The notes under the pieces are model-generated. The model was not told the DNA's origin, ran no database searches, and saw only the letters and a program-made list of their open reading frames with translations. A stretch of 23,334 nt of DNA from CBDUBH01 sp965365345 (GTDB lineage Bacteria > Bacteroidota > Ignavibacteria > Ignavibacteriales > SURF-24). The stretch covers positions 1 through 23,334 of the forward strand of contig CBDUBH010000054.1 in the NCBI GenBank assembly GCA_965365345.1, in the 5' to 3' direction. This document shows, one piece after another, positions 6,771-14,281 of the stretch. Each line of letters starts with the position of its first letter. Within the stretch, counting starts at the first letter, position 1. The position numbers were made by a program, and so were the translations under genes.

Positions 6771-7886
6771 TTAAACACCTTTTTCTCGTAAAGAAGCCAA
6801 TTCAAATATAATATTAAGACTGATTATATTCAAATTAATGTTATTGTCGATTATTGATCCGAGGTAATTTATTTTGTTAAGAATTTTTTGTACATCAGCA
6901 TCTTTAAATCTCAAATTGAATTTTTCAATTGTTTCTTTATAATCTTCAAAATGAATATCATCAATTTGAGCTTTATTTCGTTGGGTATCGGCAAGCCAGA
7001 TTGAGATCATTTCAATCAAAAGTCTAATTGATGCTGGATTTCCATCTTTTAAAACGGGCTGAATTTCTTTAATGGCAGAATGAATTTTTAACGCCAATGA
7101 ATATCTTAAAATGGAAATAGTTTTTTCAAGGAAAAATTTAAAATCATTTTCGATCAATTCTATAGCATTTGTTACCGATCCGGCTGAAAATCTGGAAACT
7201 TGTTTGGCTGTTTTTTGATCCACCTCAAAATATTTTTGCAATATTTTTGAAATATCTTCAACCTTTAAAGGCTCAAAATTGATTAAGCAGCAGCGTGATT
7301 TAATCGTTGGTAAAAGTTTATTCAAATTGTTTGTAAGCAGAATAAAAATAACGCCCGGCGGAGGTTCTTCCAGACTTTTCAGCAAAGCATTTTGAGCTTC
7401 TTCAAACATTAATTCCGCTTCTGAAATTAAAACTACTCTGTAATTCAGATCATCAAAACTTAGAGACGCAAACTTTTTAATTTCTCTGATTGCGGCAATT
7501 TTAATTGTACCGGATTTTTCGAATTTAATTTTATGATAAGGATTTTTAATTTTCTTATCTAGCTGCTCACGAAATTCATCCGAAGCTTTTTTTTCTTTTT
7601 TATCTTTGCTTTCATTTTCAGCTGATTCAGATTTTGAACCCGGCTGAGGAAAAATATATTTTACGTAAGGTTCTTGCAGTGTTTCAATTTTTTTACCGAT
7701 AATTGAATCATCTGAAACTGCGTTATTAATAAGTTTAATAAAATTTATTGCGGTAAAATGTTTTCCGATTCCTTGAGTTCCGCTAAAAATAAAAGCGTGT
7801 GGAATTGCTTTAGATTGCCAAATTTTGAAGAGTCTTTCTTTAGGATATTTTTGGCCGGCTACGTTTTCGGAGAATTTTTTATTCAT
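6771..7886 (-). CDS. holB: DNA polymerase III subunit delta' (clamp-loader ATPase-like)
   Basis: Stator subunit of the clamp loader that places the sliding clamp on primed DNA. The AAA+ fold is visible: a P-loop-like GTQGIGKH (36-43), ISEAELM at the Walker B site (154-160) where DnaX has DEAH, ALLKSLEEPPPGVIFIL (168-183), and the SRC motif (Ser197-Arg198-Cys199) whose arginine acts in trans on DnaX-bound ATP. The degenerate Walker B and the SRC motif fit delta' rather than DnaX, and the length of 371 is normal. A very charged lysine- and acid-rich insert lies at about 84-112, where I see no zinc-binding cysteines. The ATG at 7886 has no visible ribosome site; a strong hairpin lies just upstream. 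The downstream neighbour ricT abuts it. Confidence 0.85.
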   Translation of the reverse strand: MNKKFSENVAGQKYPKERLFKIWQSKAIPHAFIFSGTQGIGKHFTAINFIKLINNAVSDDSIIGKKIETLQEPYVKYIFPQPGSKSESAENESKDKKEKKASDEFREQLDKKIKNPYHKIKFEKSGTIKIAAIREIKKFASLSFDDLNYRVVLISEAELMFEEAQNALLKSLEEPPPGVIFILLTNNLNKLLPTIKSRCCLINFEPLKVEDISKILQKYFEVDQKTAKQVSRFSAGSVTNAIELIENDFKFFLEKTISILRYSLALKIHSAIKEIQPVLKDGNPASIRLLIEMISIWLADTQRNKAQIDDIHFEDYKETIEKFNLRFKDADVQKILNKINYLGSIIDNNINLNIISLNIIFELASLREKGV

Positions 7887-7894
7887 AAATTTAT

Positions 7895-7921
7895 AAGGCG
7901 CTTATTAAATTTAAGCGCCTT
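7895..7921 (-). terminator. Perfect 10-bp hairpin between the DUF2795 gene and holB
   Basis: Bases 7895-7904 pair perfectly with 7912-7921 around a 7-base A/T loop. The stem includes the GGCGC/GCGCC core. It starts 5 bases past the DUF2795 stop and ends 9 bases before the holB ATG. Neither strand has a proper T tract after it, so it may be a partial terminator, an RNA stabiliser or a cover over the holB start instead of a full stop. Confidence 0.5.
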
Positions 7922-7925
7922 TAAA

Positions 7926-8156
7926 TCAGTACATTGAATCATCATCATCATTATAAAAGAAATCTTCATCACTTGGATAATCAGGCCAAATATCTTCAAT
8001 AGATTCGTATGGCTCTTCATTATCTTCTAACTCATGAAGATTTTCAATCACTTCACGCGGAGCACCAATGCGATCGGCATAATCAATAAGTTCCTCTTTT
8101 GTTGCCGGCCAGGGTGCATCATCCAAATATGAAGCTAATTCTATAGTCCAAATCAT
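7926..8156 (-). CDS. DUF2795 domain protein, small and acidic
   Basis: A 76-residue cytoplasmic protein with no signal or membrane segment. Residues about 18-45 carry the DUF2795 pattern (PATKEELIDYADRIGAPREVIENL), a short helical repeat found in many bacteria. After residue 45 it becomes strongly acidic, ending in a run of Asp and Glu (DEDFFYNDDDD). Very similar acidic proteins starting MxWTxELASYL are, as I recall, conserved in Chlorobi and relatives. A GGAG ribosome site stands 7 bases before the ATG. It follows the M23 peptidase gene by 18 bases, so both are probably on one transcript, and the hairpin at 7895 separates it from holB. The function is unknown. Confidence 0.8.
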   Translation of the reverse strand: MIWTIELASYLDDAPWPATKEELIDYADRIGAPREVIENLHELEDNEEPYESIEDIWPDYPSDEDFFYNDDDDSMY

Positions 8157-8174
8157 TTATTAACTCCGGTTACT

Positions 8175-9095
8175 TTATTCAAATATATTTAAATCATCTA
8201 AAATAAAATTAATGGGATCTTGTTTTATGCCATTGTGTACAATTTCATAATGAAGATGCGGACCTGTTGAAAGTCCGGTATTGCCTGTTTCTGCAATTAG
8301 ATCGCCGCGTTTTATTTTTTGTCCGTCTTTTACTTTTGCTTTAGAAAGATGTCCGTAAATTGTTTTATACCCAAATCCATGATCAATTTCAATGCAAAGT
8401 CCGTATCCGCCTTTACGTCCAACAAAACTTACTTTTCCGTTTCCGGGCGCTTTTACCGGAGTTCCAACAGAAGTTATTATATCAATGCCTTCATGCATGC
8501 GGTTAATTTTTAATATCGGATGAAGTCTTTGTCCGAACCCTTCGGTTGATAGAACGCCTTCACTTGGTTTTATTGCAGGAATTGAAGCAAACAAATTTTC
8601 GTTAAGTTTTATTTTTTTTGTTATTTCTGAATAGTTCTCTTTTTCAAATTCAACTTTTAACTTTATGTTATCAATAAAATCAGATAATTCGTTAACATCA
8701 ATATTTCCGGCGGTATTTATATTTTTAATATTAAAAAGATTGAAAAAATCACCACCGCCTGTACCGAGTTCTCTTTCCTCTTCGGAAATTTCGGGAAGGT
8801 TTGCGGCAATTCTTAATTCGTTACTTTTTCCAACTATCTTTTCAACTTGATTATTTAACTCGTAATAAGAATCTGCAAAATCTTTTAATCTTTGTTTAAG
8901 AATTTTGTTTTCTTCTTTTACGGAGATCTCTGCTGAATTTCCTTTTGCAATGGCGTTAACTAAAAAATATCCGCCGAAAAGCAAAAGCGAAATTGCAAAA
9001 GATAATGTAAAGATCAAAGTATAAAATTTCTTTTTGAAATTTTTGATCTCTACATAATTCAAGGTTTTATTTGAGAAATAATATAATTTTTTCAT
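8175..9095 (-). CDS. M23 family metallopeptidase (LytM/NlpD type), membrane anchored
   Basis: A cell-wall enzyme that cuts peptide cross-links of peptidoglycan. A short cytoplasmic N-terminus is followed by one membrane segment (about 24-47), then a coiled-coil-like region (about 58-95) and a linker. The C-terminal LytM domain (about 185-298) has all zinc ligands in place: His201 and Asp205 in HEGID, and His282 in HLH (His280 before it). It therefore looks active, unlike the degenerate EnvC/NlpD activators. This layout resembles the side-wall or division M23 enzymes encoded near bactofilin genes in other phyla, but no bactofilin is here. ATG 9095 was chosen; an in-frame GTG lies two codons earlier at 9101. 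Both sit at or right after the predicted transcript start, so the mRNA would have almost no leader. Confidence 0.88.
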   Translation of the reverse strand: MKKLYYFSNKTLNYVEIKNFKKKFYTLIFTLSFAISLLLFGGYFLVNAIAKGNSAEISVKEENKILKQRLKDFADSYYELNNQVEKIVGKSNELRIAANLPEISEEERELGTGGGDFFNLFNIKNINTAGNIDVNELSDFIDNIKLKVEFEKENYSEITKKIKLNENLFASIPAIKPSEGVLSTEGFGQRLHPILKINRMHEGIDIITSVGTPVKAPGNGKVSFVGRKGGYGLCIEIDHGFGYKTIYGHLSKAKVKDGQKIKRGDLIAETGNTGLSTGPHLHYEIVHNGIKQDPINFILDDLNIFE

Positions 9096-9107
9096 AGGCA
9101 CGTTGCG

Positions 9108-9136
9108 AAAATAAAAAAATCTCCTCTTCTTGTCAA
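9108..9136 (-). promoter_or_regulatory. Strong promoter of the M23 peptidase gene, near-leaderless
   Basis: On the - strand a perfect TTGACA (9131-9136) is followed after exactly 17 bases by TATTTT (9108-9113). Read as a Bacteroidota promoter, TATTTTCG also nearly matches TAnnTTTG. The expected transcription start, about 7 bases past the -10 box, falls near 9101, only some 0-7 bases before the GTG 9101 / ATG 9095 starts. Confidence 0.65.
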
Positions 9137-9279
9137 GTAATATTGATTTTAATTTAAAATAAAATTAGAATATGGCAATAAATAAAATTATGACCTTTAG
9201 TCGATTTTAATTTTTGCTATCTTGTACTAAATTTAAACGAATATTACGAGAATAAGTTCTACAAAATTATAGATCTTTC

Positions 9280-10290
9280 TTATTCAAAATCGTGCTCAAA
9301 ATAATCTACAAATCTTTGATCTGTTAATTTCGGATTTGTTAAACGTGCTTCTAAATTTTCTTTTAGAATTTTGGCGGAATCATAGCCGTAATGTTTAAGC
9401 AGATAATTTAAAGCAATAACTTCTGAAAGAACGGTAATGTTTTTACCGGGTAAAATAGGAAGTTTAAGATACGGAATTTCAACATCCATAAGATCAAAAA
9501 CTTCTTCATCTAAACCTGTGCGTGTATAATGTGATTTATCATCCCAGATTTCAAGCTCAACAATTATTTCCAATCTTTTTTGGAAACGGATTGCGCGAAC
9601 TCCGAACATGCTTTTCACATCAATAATTCCGATTCCCCGGACTTCCATAAAATGTTTTACGAGTTCAGTACCGCTGCCGAGTAAAATTCCTTCGCCTTTT
9701 TTTGTAATGATTATAACATCATCGGCAACTAGTCTGTGTCCCCTTTCAACTAGATCAAGGGCAACTTCGCTTTTACCGATACCGGATTTTCCGACAAATA
9801 AAATTCCAACGCCGTAAACATCAACAAAAGAGCCGTGAATTGAAATTCTTGGTGAAAATTGATCTTCAAGAAAATCACTAATTAAATATGAAAGTTTTGT
9901 GGTTTCAAGTTTTGAACCGAACATAGGAATATGATATTCGTTTGCCAGCGTAATCATTTCCGGAAAAGGTTTGTTCTTAGCCGTTAAAATTATGCAGGGC
10001 AATTCAAAACCGAATATTCTTTTTAGAGTTGTAATTCGTGTTTCTTCATCAAGTTGTTTCAAATATTTCATTTCGGTATTGCCGAAAATTTGAACTCTTG
10101 AAAATGAAAAAAGATCAACAAACCCGGCTAAAGCCAAGCCGGGTCTGTGTAAGTTCTGTTCATAGATCTTTCTTTCAAATCCTGATTCATCTGTAAAAAG
10201 TTCTATCTTAAAACGGTCTTTAATTCTTTTATAAAAAAAATCTACCGTTATTGATTCTTTTTTTACTACATTTTTTTTATCAAACTTCAT
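9280..10290 (-). CDS. hprK: HPr kinase/phosphorylase
   Basis: A bifunctional enzyme that phosphorylates and dephosphorylates a serine of the PTS carrier HPr, linking carbon state to regulation. The N-terminal domain covers about 1-130. The catalytic domain has His152, the P-loop GKSGIGKS (167-174), VADDVI (188-193), the HprK signature MEVRGIGIIDV (215-225) and PILPGKN (278-284), close to the PVxPGRN loop. The length of 336 is slightly above the usual 310-320. The ATG lies inside the end of hpf (11-base overlap). No HPr, EI or EIIA gene is in the window. In Gram-negatives this kinase usually acts in the nitrogen-type PTS and not in sugar uptake, so a regulatory role is inferred. The GC-rich stretch at 10122-10144 inside the gene forms a hairpin. 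Confidence 0.95.
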   Translation of the reverse strand: MKFDKKNVVKKESITVDFFYKRIKDRFKIELFTDESGFERKIYEQNLHRPGLALAGFVDLFSFSRVQIFGNTEMKYLKQLDEETRITTLKRIFGFELPCIILTAKNKPFPEMITLANEYHIPMFGSKLETTKLSYLISDFLEDQFSPRISIHGSFVDVYGVGILFVGKSGIGKSEVALDLVERGHRLVADDVIIITKKGEGILLGSGTELVKHFMEVRGIGIIDVKSMFGVRAIRFQKRLEIIVELEIWDDKSHYTRTGLDEEVFDLMDVEIPYLKLPILPGKNITVLSEVIALNYLLKHYGYDSAKILKENLEARLTNPKLTDQRFVDYFEHDFE

Positions 10291-10603
10291 AAACTAATTT
10301 TTCGTTTCTTTGTGTCATTTTTTGAGTTTTTAACTTTTCAAGCTGCTTTTTAATTTTACTTACAGCAGCCGATACTGATTTGTTAAAATCATCGGATTGT
10401 TCTTTTGCGGTTAAAATTTTCCCGGGAATTTTAATAATGATTTCTGCGATTTTCAGGCTGTCTTTGTTTAATTCGTAACTTAAGATAACATCAGCATCCA
10501 AAATTCCGTCACTTAATTTTTCGAGGGAATTTAATTCATCTTTAATGAAATCTTTTAGAGAATCTTTTGCTTTAAATTTGCGGGATGTGATTTGAATTTT
10601 CAT
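10280..10603 (-). CDS. hpf: Ribosome hibernation promoting factor, short form
   Basis: Binds the 30S decoding region of idle ribosomes and promotes dimers (with RMF-like help) or blocks translation in stationary phase. The 107 residues match the single HPF/YfiA domain: a beta-strand start KIQITSRKF, the helix DSLKDFIKDELNSLEKL, the strands ADVILSYEL and AEIIIKIPGKILTAKE, and a final basic helix SAAVSKIKKQLEKLK. The C-terminal dimerisation domain of long HPF is absent. The ATG has a strong AAAGGAG ribosome site (10609-10615) that overlaps the stop codon of the xerC-like gene. The end overlaps hprK by 11 bases. The hpf-hprK adjacency recalls the rpoN-hpf-ptsN-hprK locus of Proteobacteria. Confidence 0.92.
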   Translation of the reverse strand: MKIQITSRKFKAKDSLKDFIKDELNSLEKLSDGILDADVILSYELNKDSLKIAEIIIKIPGKILTAKEQSDDFNKSVSAAVSKIKKQLEKLKTQKMTQRNEKLVYEV

Positions 10604-10613
10604 AGCATCTCCT

Positions 10614-11489
10614 TTAAGATTTTGGGTGTGCCTGTTTATATATGGATTTCAATCTTTCCACGCTAACATGAGTATAAATTTGCGTTGTAGAAAGATTTTC
10701 ATGGCCTAAAATCTCTTTTACCGCTAATAAATCAGCGCCGTTATCAAGCATATGAGTAGCAGCGGAATGTCGCAAAATATGGGGACTTTTCTTTTTAATA
10801 TCTGTTTTATTTGTAAGATAATTATTTACTAATCTATAAACAAGTCTGGGATAAATTCTTTTTCCTTTTGCGGTTAAAAACAATGGAGATTTTTTATCAA
10901 AAATTTCTCTTTCTGAAAGATAATTGTTTATTTTTTCCAGGGAATTTTTTCCGATGGGAACAATTCTGTGTTTTGAACCTTTCCCCAAAACTTTTATTGA
11001 ACCGGATGAAAAATCAATATCGGAAATATTCAAATTACACAGTTCTGAAACACGAAGCGCGCAGGAATAAAGAATTTCAAAAATAGCATCCGCTTTTTTT
11101 AGATTATTTTCTTCAAGCTCATTGTTTATTTCATCAAGTGTGTTCTTATCAACAATTTCAGGCAGCGCTCTTTTTGTTTTTGGATTACGAATTTTCGAAG
11201 CGGGATTAATTTCGATTATTTCATTTTTAATTGCATAGTCAAATAATCTTCTTAGTGAAGAAAGTTTTCGTGAGATGGAATTTTTATGGAGCTTATTTTC
11301 GCTAAGCTCCATAATAAAATATCTAATCAATTTTTCGTTTATTTCGGAAATATGATTTTTTTTATTTTCCGAACAGAATTTTTGAAATTGGATAAGATCA
11401 TTTTCATACGCTAAAACCGTATGTTTGGAAAGTCTTTTTATCTTTTCAAGATTTTCCAAAAAATCTTTTATGACCGTTTCAATAAGCAT
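10614..11489 (-). CDS. xerC: Tyrosine site-specific recombinase, XerC/XerD family
   Basis: Resolves chromosome dimers by recombination at dif. The N-terminal SAM-like DNA-binding domain covers about 1-90. The catalytic domain has all active residues: Arg146 (ALRVSEL), Lys170, His237 and Arg240 (HILRHSAATHML), His263 (LGHENLSTT) and Tyr272 (IYTHVS), 291 residues in total. No integrase-like extensions or flanking att repeats are seen, so it is housekeeping and not mobile. ATG 11489 shares one base with the topA stop (TGATG), which argues for coupled translation; the frame also opens at TTG 11492. XerC and XerD cannot be separated by motif alone. The topA neighbour recalls the Bacillus order topA-trmFO-xerC (codV), hence the symbol. 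Confidence 0.9.
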   Translation of the reverse strand: MLIETVIKDFLENLEKIKRLSKHTVLAYENDLIQFQKFCSENKKNHISEINEKLIRYFIMELSENKLHKNSISRKLSSLRRLFDYAIKNEIIEINPASKIRNPKTKRALPEIVDKNTLDEINNELEENNLKKADAIFEILYSCALRVSELCNLNISDIDFSSGSIKVLGKGSKHRIVPIGKNSLEKINNYLSEREIFDKKSPLFLTAKGKRIYPRLVYRLVNNYLTNKTDIKKKSPHILRHSAATHMLDNGADLLAVKEILGHENLSTTQIYTHVSVERLKSIYKQAHPKS

Positions 11490-13807
11490 CAAATTTCAGT
11501 TTCTTCTTGCGGTTTAAGAATAATTTCTTCGCTGCAATTCGGACATCTTAAATACTCACCTTTTTTTGCCGAATATCTTTTTTCCATATATTCTGAATCG
11601 TTATTCGGGCATTTTTGCGCCACCGGTCTGTGCCAGGCAACAAAATCGCAATCCGGATATCTGCTACAACCGAAAAATACTTTTCGTTTTTTAGAAACTT
11701 TTTCTACAATATCGCCTTGTTTGCAAGTCGGACATTTTACGCCGGTTGTAATCGGTTTTATAAAATCGCAATCAGGATATTTTTCGCATCCTATAAATTT
11801 TCCGAATCTTCCTTTTCGGAATACGGTTTTTGCGCCGCATTTTTCACAGGTTTCGCCTGTATATTCAGGTTCCTGCGGAGTTTGATCCTGAAATTCTTTT
11901 AAAGATTTTATATTTTTGCATTCAGGATAATTTGTGCATGCAAGGAATTTTCCGAATCTTCCGATCTTTACAACCATATCATTTCCGCATTTATCACACG
12001 GAATTTTTTCGCTGTTTTCTTCAACTGCTTTTAGCGCATCCGAAAATGGTCCGTAAAAATCATTCAGTAGTTTTATATATTCTGCATCGCCGTTTGCAAT
12101 TTGATCCAGGCCTTCTTCCATTTCGGCAGTGAAATAAACATTCAAAATATTCGGGAAGTTTTTTACAAGAATTTCATTAACTTTCATTCCGAGTTTTGTA
12201 GGACGAAGTTTTTTATCTTCAGTAAAAACATATTCACGATCCTGAATTGTACCAACAATAGATGCGTAAGTGCTTGGTCTGCCGATACCGAGTTTTTCCA
12301 ATTCTTTTATCAAAGTACTTTCACTATATCGTGCAGGCGGCTTTGTAAAATGCTGGGTTTTATGAATATCCTGCAATTTTACTTTTTGATCTTTTTGCAA
12401 ACCTAAAGGAATTAGATCATTTTCGCCTTCATCTTTTTCAACTACTTCTTCATTTTGTTCTTGATAAACCTGCAGAAATCCGTCAAATTTTATTGCGTTA
12501 CCGGATGCTCTGAATAAAAATTCATCTGCTCTAACTTCAACTGTAGTAACTTCAATTATCGCCGGATTCATTTGAGATGCTACAAATCTTTTCCAGATCA
12601 GTTCATATAATTTGAATTGTCTGTCATCTAAATACTGCTTTACAAATTCAGGAGTATATTTTAATGAAGTGGGACGAATTGCTTCATGCGCATCCTGAAT
12701 ATTAGAATTATTTTTCTTTTCATAACTTCTCGGATTTTCCGGTAAATATTTTTCACCGTAAACATCTTTAATATATCCGCGCAGATCAGGGATTATTTCA
12801 GGACTTATTCTTGTTGAATCGGTTCTCATATAAGTTATCAAACCGACCGTTCCTTCTTTTCCTAGATCAACGCCTTCATACAAACTTTGCGCAACGCCCA
12901 TAGTTAAACTTGCTTTGAATTTAAGCGCTTTGGAAGCTTCTGCCTGCATCGAACTTGTAATAAAAGGCGGCTGCGGATTTCTGCGGATTTCTTTTTTATT
13001 TACATCGGAAATTTGAAAATCTTTTTTTGCTTTTATTCTTTCCAAAATTTCCGAGGTTATTTTTTCTTCATTTAAAGCAAAATTCTTTTCTAAAAACTCT
13101 TTCCAATCATCTTTTGACATTTCACTTTTCGGAAGAATTTTTACCGATTTACCTTCAACCTCAACTAATTTTGCTTCAAAGATTTCGCCTTTATCGGTTT
13201 TAAATTCCGCCCAAATTGCCCAGTACTCAATAGTTTTAAAATTTTCAATTTCAATTTCGCGTTCGCAAATTAATCTTAACGCAACTGATTGAACTCTTCC
13301 GGCAGAAAGCGAAGTGCTTGGAGTTTCGAGAATTGTTTTCCAAAGCAATGGACTGATTTGGTAACCGATAATTCTATCCATAACTCTGCGCGCACGTTGT
13401 GAAACGACCAAATTTTTATTTATAAAGATCGGATTTTTTATCGCTTTGGTTACTGCGTTTTTTGTAATTTCGTTGAACAAAACCCTGTAAACATTTGCAT
13501 CAGTTGTGCCTTCAATTACATCTGCAATATCTTGTGCAATTGCTTCGCCTTCGCGGTCAGGGTCAGTTGCGATGTAAATATTTTTGCTTTTACCGGCAAG
13601 GTTTTTAATTTTTTTAATAATATCGCCCTTGCCTCTGATATTTAATAATTGCGGAGTAAATCCTTTTTCAATATCAACGCCTAATTTTGATTTCGGCAAA
13701 TTTCTGATATGTCCAACAGTTGCTTCAACTATAAAATCTTTTCCGAGATATTTATTTATTGTTTTTGCTTTTGAAGGTGATTCAACTAAAACTAAATTTT
13801 TTGACAT
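11489..13807 (-). CDS. topA: DNA topoisomerase I (type IA)
   Basis: Relaxes negative supercoils by a single-strand cut. The TOPRIM domain starts with LVLVESPSKAKTI and contains the metal-binding TDPDREGE (Asp82, Asp84). The active tyrosine is Tyr326 in GLITYMRTDS, followed by the PPARYSESTLIKELEKLGIGRPSTYA block near 490-515. The C-terminus carries three full zinc ribbons (Cys604/607/624/630, Cys654/657/674/680, Cys692/695/714/720). A fourth is degenerate, with Cys733, Cys755 and Cys758 only. ATG 13807 gives the canonical MSKNLVLVESP start. The frame extends to TTG 13819, but that codon is too close to the AAGGA ribosome site. It is preceded by smg (18 bases) and followed by the xerC-like gene (1-base overlap). 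Confidence 0.97.
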   Translation of the reverse strand: MSKNLVLVESPSKAKTINKYLGKDFIVEATVGHIRNLPKSKLGVDIEKGFTPQLLNIRGKGDIIKKIKNLAGKSKNIYIATDPDREGEAIAQDIADVIEGTTDANVYRVLFNEITKNAVTKAIKNPIFINKNLVVSQRARRVMDRIIGYQISPLLWKTILETPSTSLSAGRVQSVALRLICEREIEIENFKTIEYWAIWAEFKTDKGEIFEAKLVEVEGKSVKILPKSEMSKDDWKEFLEKNFALNEEKITSEILERIKAKKDFQISDVNKKEIRRNPQPPFITSSMQAEASKALKFKASLTMGVAQSLYEGVDLGKEGTVGLITYMRTDSTRISPEIIPDLRGYIKDVYGEKYLPENPRSYEKKNNSNIQDAHEAIRPTSLKYTPEFVKQYLDDRQFKLYELIWKRFVASQMNPAIIEVTTVEVRADEFLFRASGNAIKFDGFLQVYQEQNEEVVEKDEGENDLIPLGLQKDQKVKLQDIHKTQHFTKPPARYSESTLIKELEKLGIGRPSTYASIVGTIQDREYVFTEDKKLRPTKLGMKVNEILVKNFPNILNVYFTAEMEEGLDQIANGDAEYIKLLNDFYGPFSDALKAVEENSEKIPCDKCGNDMVVKIGRFGKFLACTNYPECKNIKSLKEFQDQTPQEPEYTGETCEKCGAKTVFRKGRFGKFIGCEKYPDCDFIKPITTGVKCPTCKQGDIVEKVSKKRKVFFGCSRYPDCDFVAWHRPVAQKCPNNDSEYMEKRYSAKKGEYLRCPNCSEEIILKPQEETEI

Positions 13808-13825
13808 AATAAAACTCAATTCCTT

Positions 13826-14281
13826 TTAATTTATTGTATCCGATGAATAAAGAAGCGAGCGGCTTCCCGGCGGTAAATTATTTTTGAAATCCATCAACAT
13901 AAAAAGTACAAGCCAATTAATTTCTTTTTTGGAAAGACTTTCTTCCGGGAAAAATGCAAGCTGCTCAATCAGAAAATTAAGATCGTTTAAATTAAGCAGC
14001 CCGATATTCATCAAATACAACAGATAATTATAATTTTCAATTCCAATATGATCTTTTTCTTTTTCGGAAAGCACTCTGAAATTCAGTTCACTTCCAGAAA
14101 ATAAAATATTTCTTTTGTAATTTTCTGCGCGCCTGTCGCAAATAAAACTCATAGCCGCGCTAACATCTTGTTTATTTAAATTTTTATTTTGACTTAAAAT
14201 TATACTAACTTCTTCTAAAGTTAGTTTCTTTTTTAAGCCGTCCAAAATTTCTGCAATTATTTCTACAATTTTTTCATTCAT
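13826..14281 (-). CDS. smg: Smg / DUF494 family protein
   Basis: A soluble 151-residue protein with no signal or membrane helix. The middle and C-terminal parts follow the Smg layout: FRVLSEKEKDHIGIENYNYL (where E. coli has an MRIYTPEE-type start), LLNLNDLNFLIEQL, then LSKKEINWLVLFMLMD. The N-terminal third looks like a short helical domain of the kind seen in DUF494. Its biochemical function is not established. In gamma-Proteobacteria smg lies between dprA and a topoisomerase-like gene, and here it sits directly upstream of topA, which supports the assignment. It overlaps the ybeY stop by 4 bases (ATGA). Confidence 0.75.
   Translation of the reverse strand: MNEKIVEIIAEILDGLKKKLTLEEVSIILSQNKNLNKQDVSAAMSFICDRRAENYKRNILFSGSELNFRVLSEKEKDHIGIENYNYLLYLMNIGLLNLNDLNFLIEQLAFFPEESLSKKEINWLVLFMLMDFKNNLPPGSRSLLYSSDTIN

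Noticed and set aside
10122..10144. An intrinsic terminator inside hprK
   Set aside because: The stem is strong but no T tract follows on the - strand, and the bases encode the conserved PGLALAG segment.
10614..11489. A mobile element or integrase based on the tyrosine recombinase
   Set aside because: The protein is a standard-length Xer with housekeeping neighbours, and no tRNA, att repeats or cargo genes are present.
11421..12406. Several + strand open frames opposite topA and the xerC-like gene
   Set aside because: They are antisense to strongly conserved coding sequence, have no ribosome sites or recognisable domains, and arise from codon bias of the real genes.
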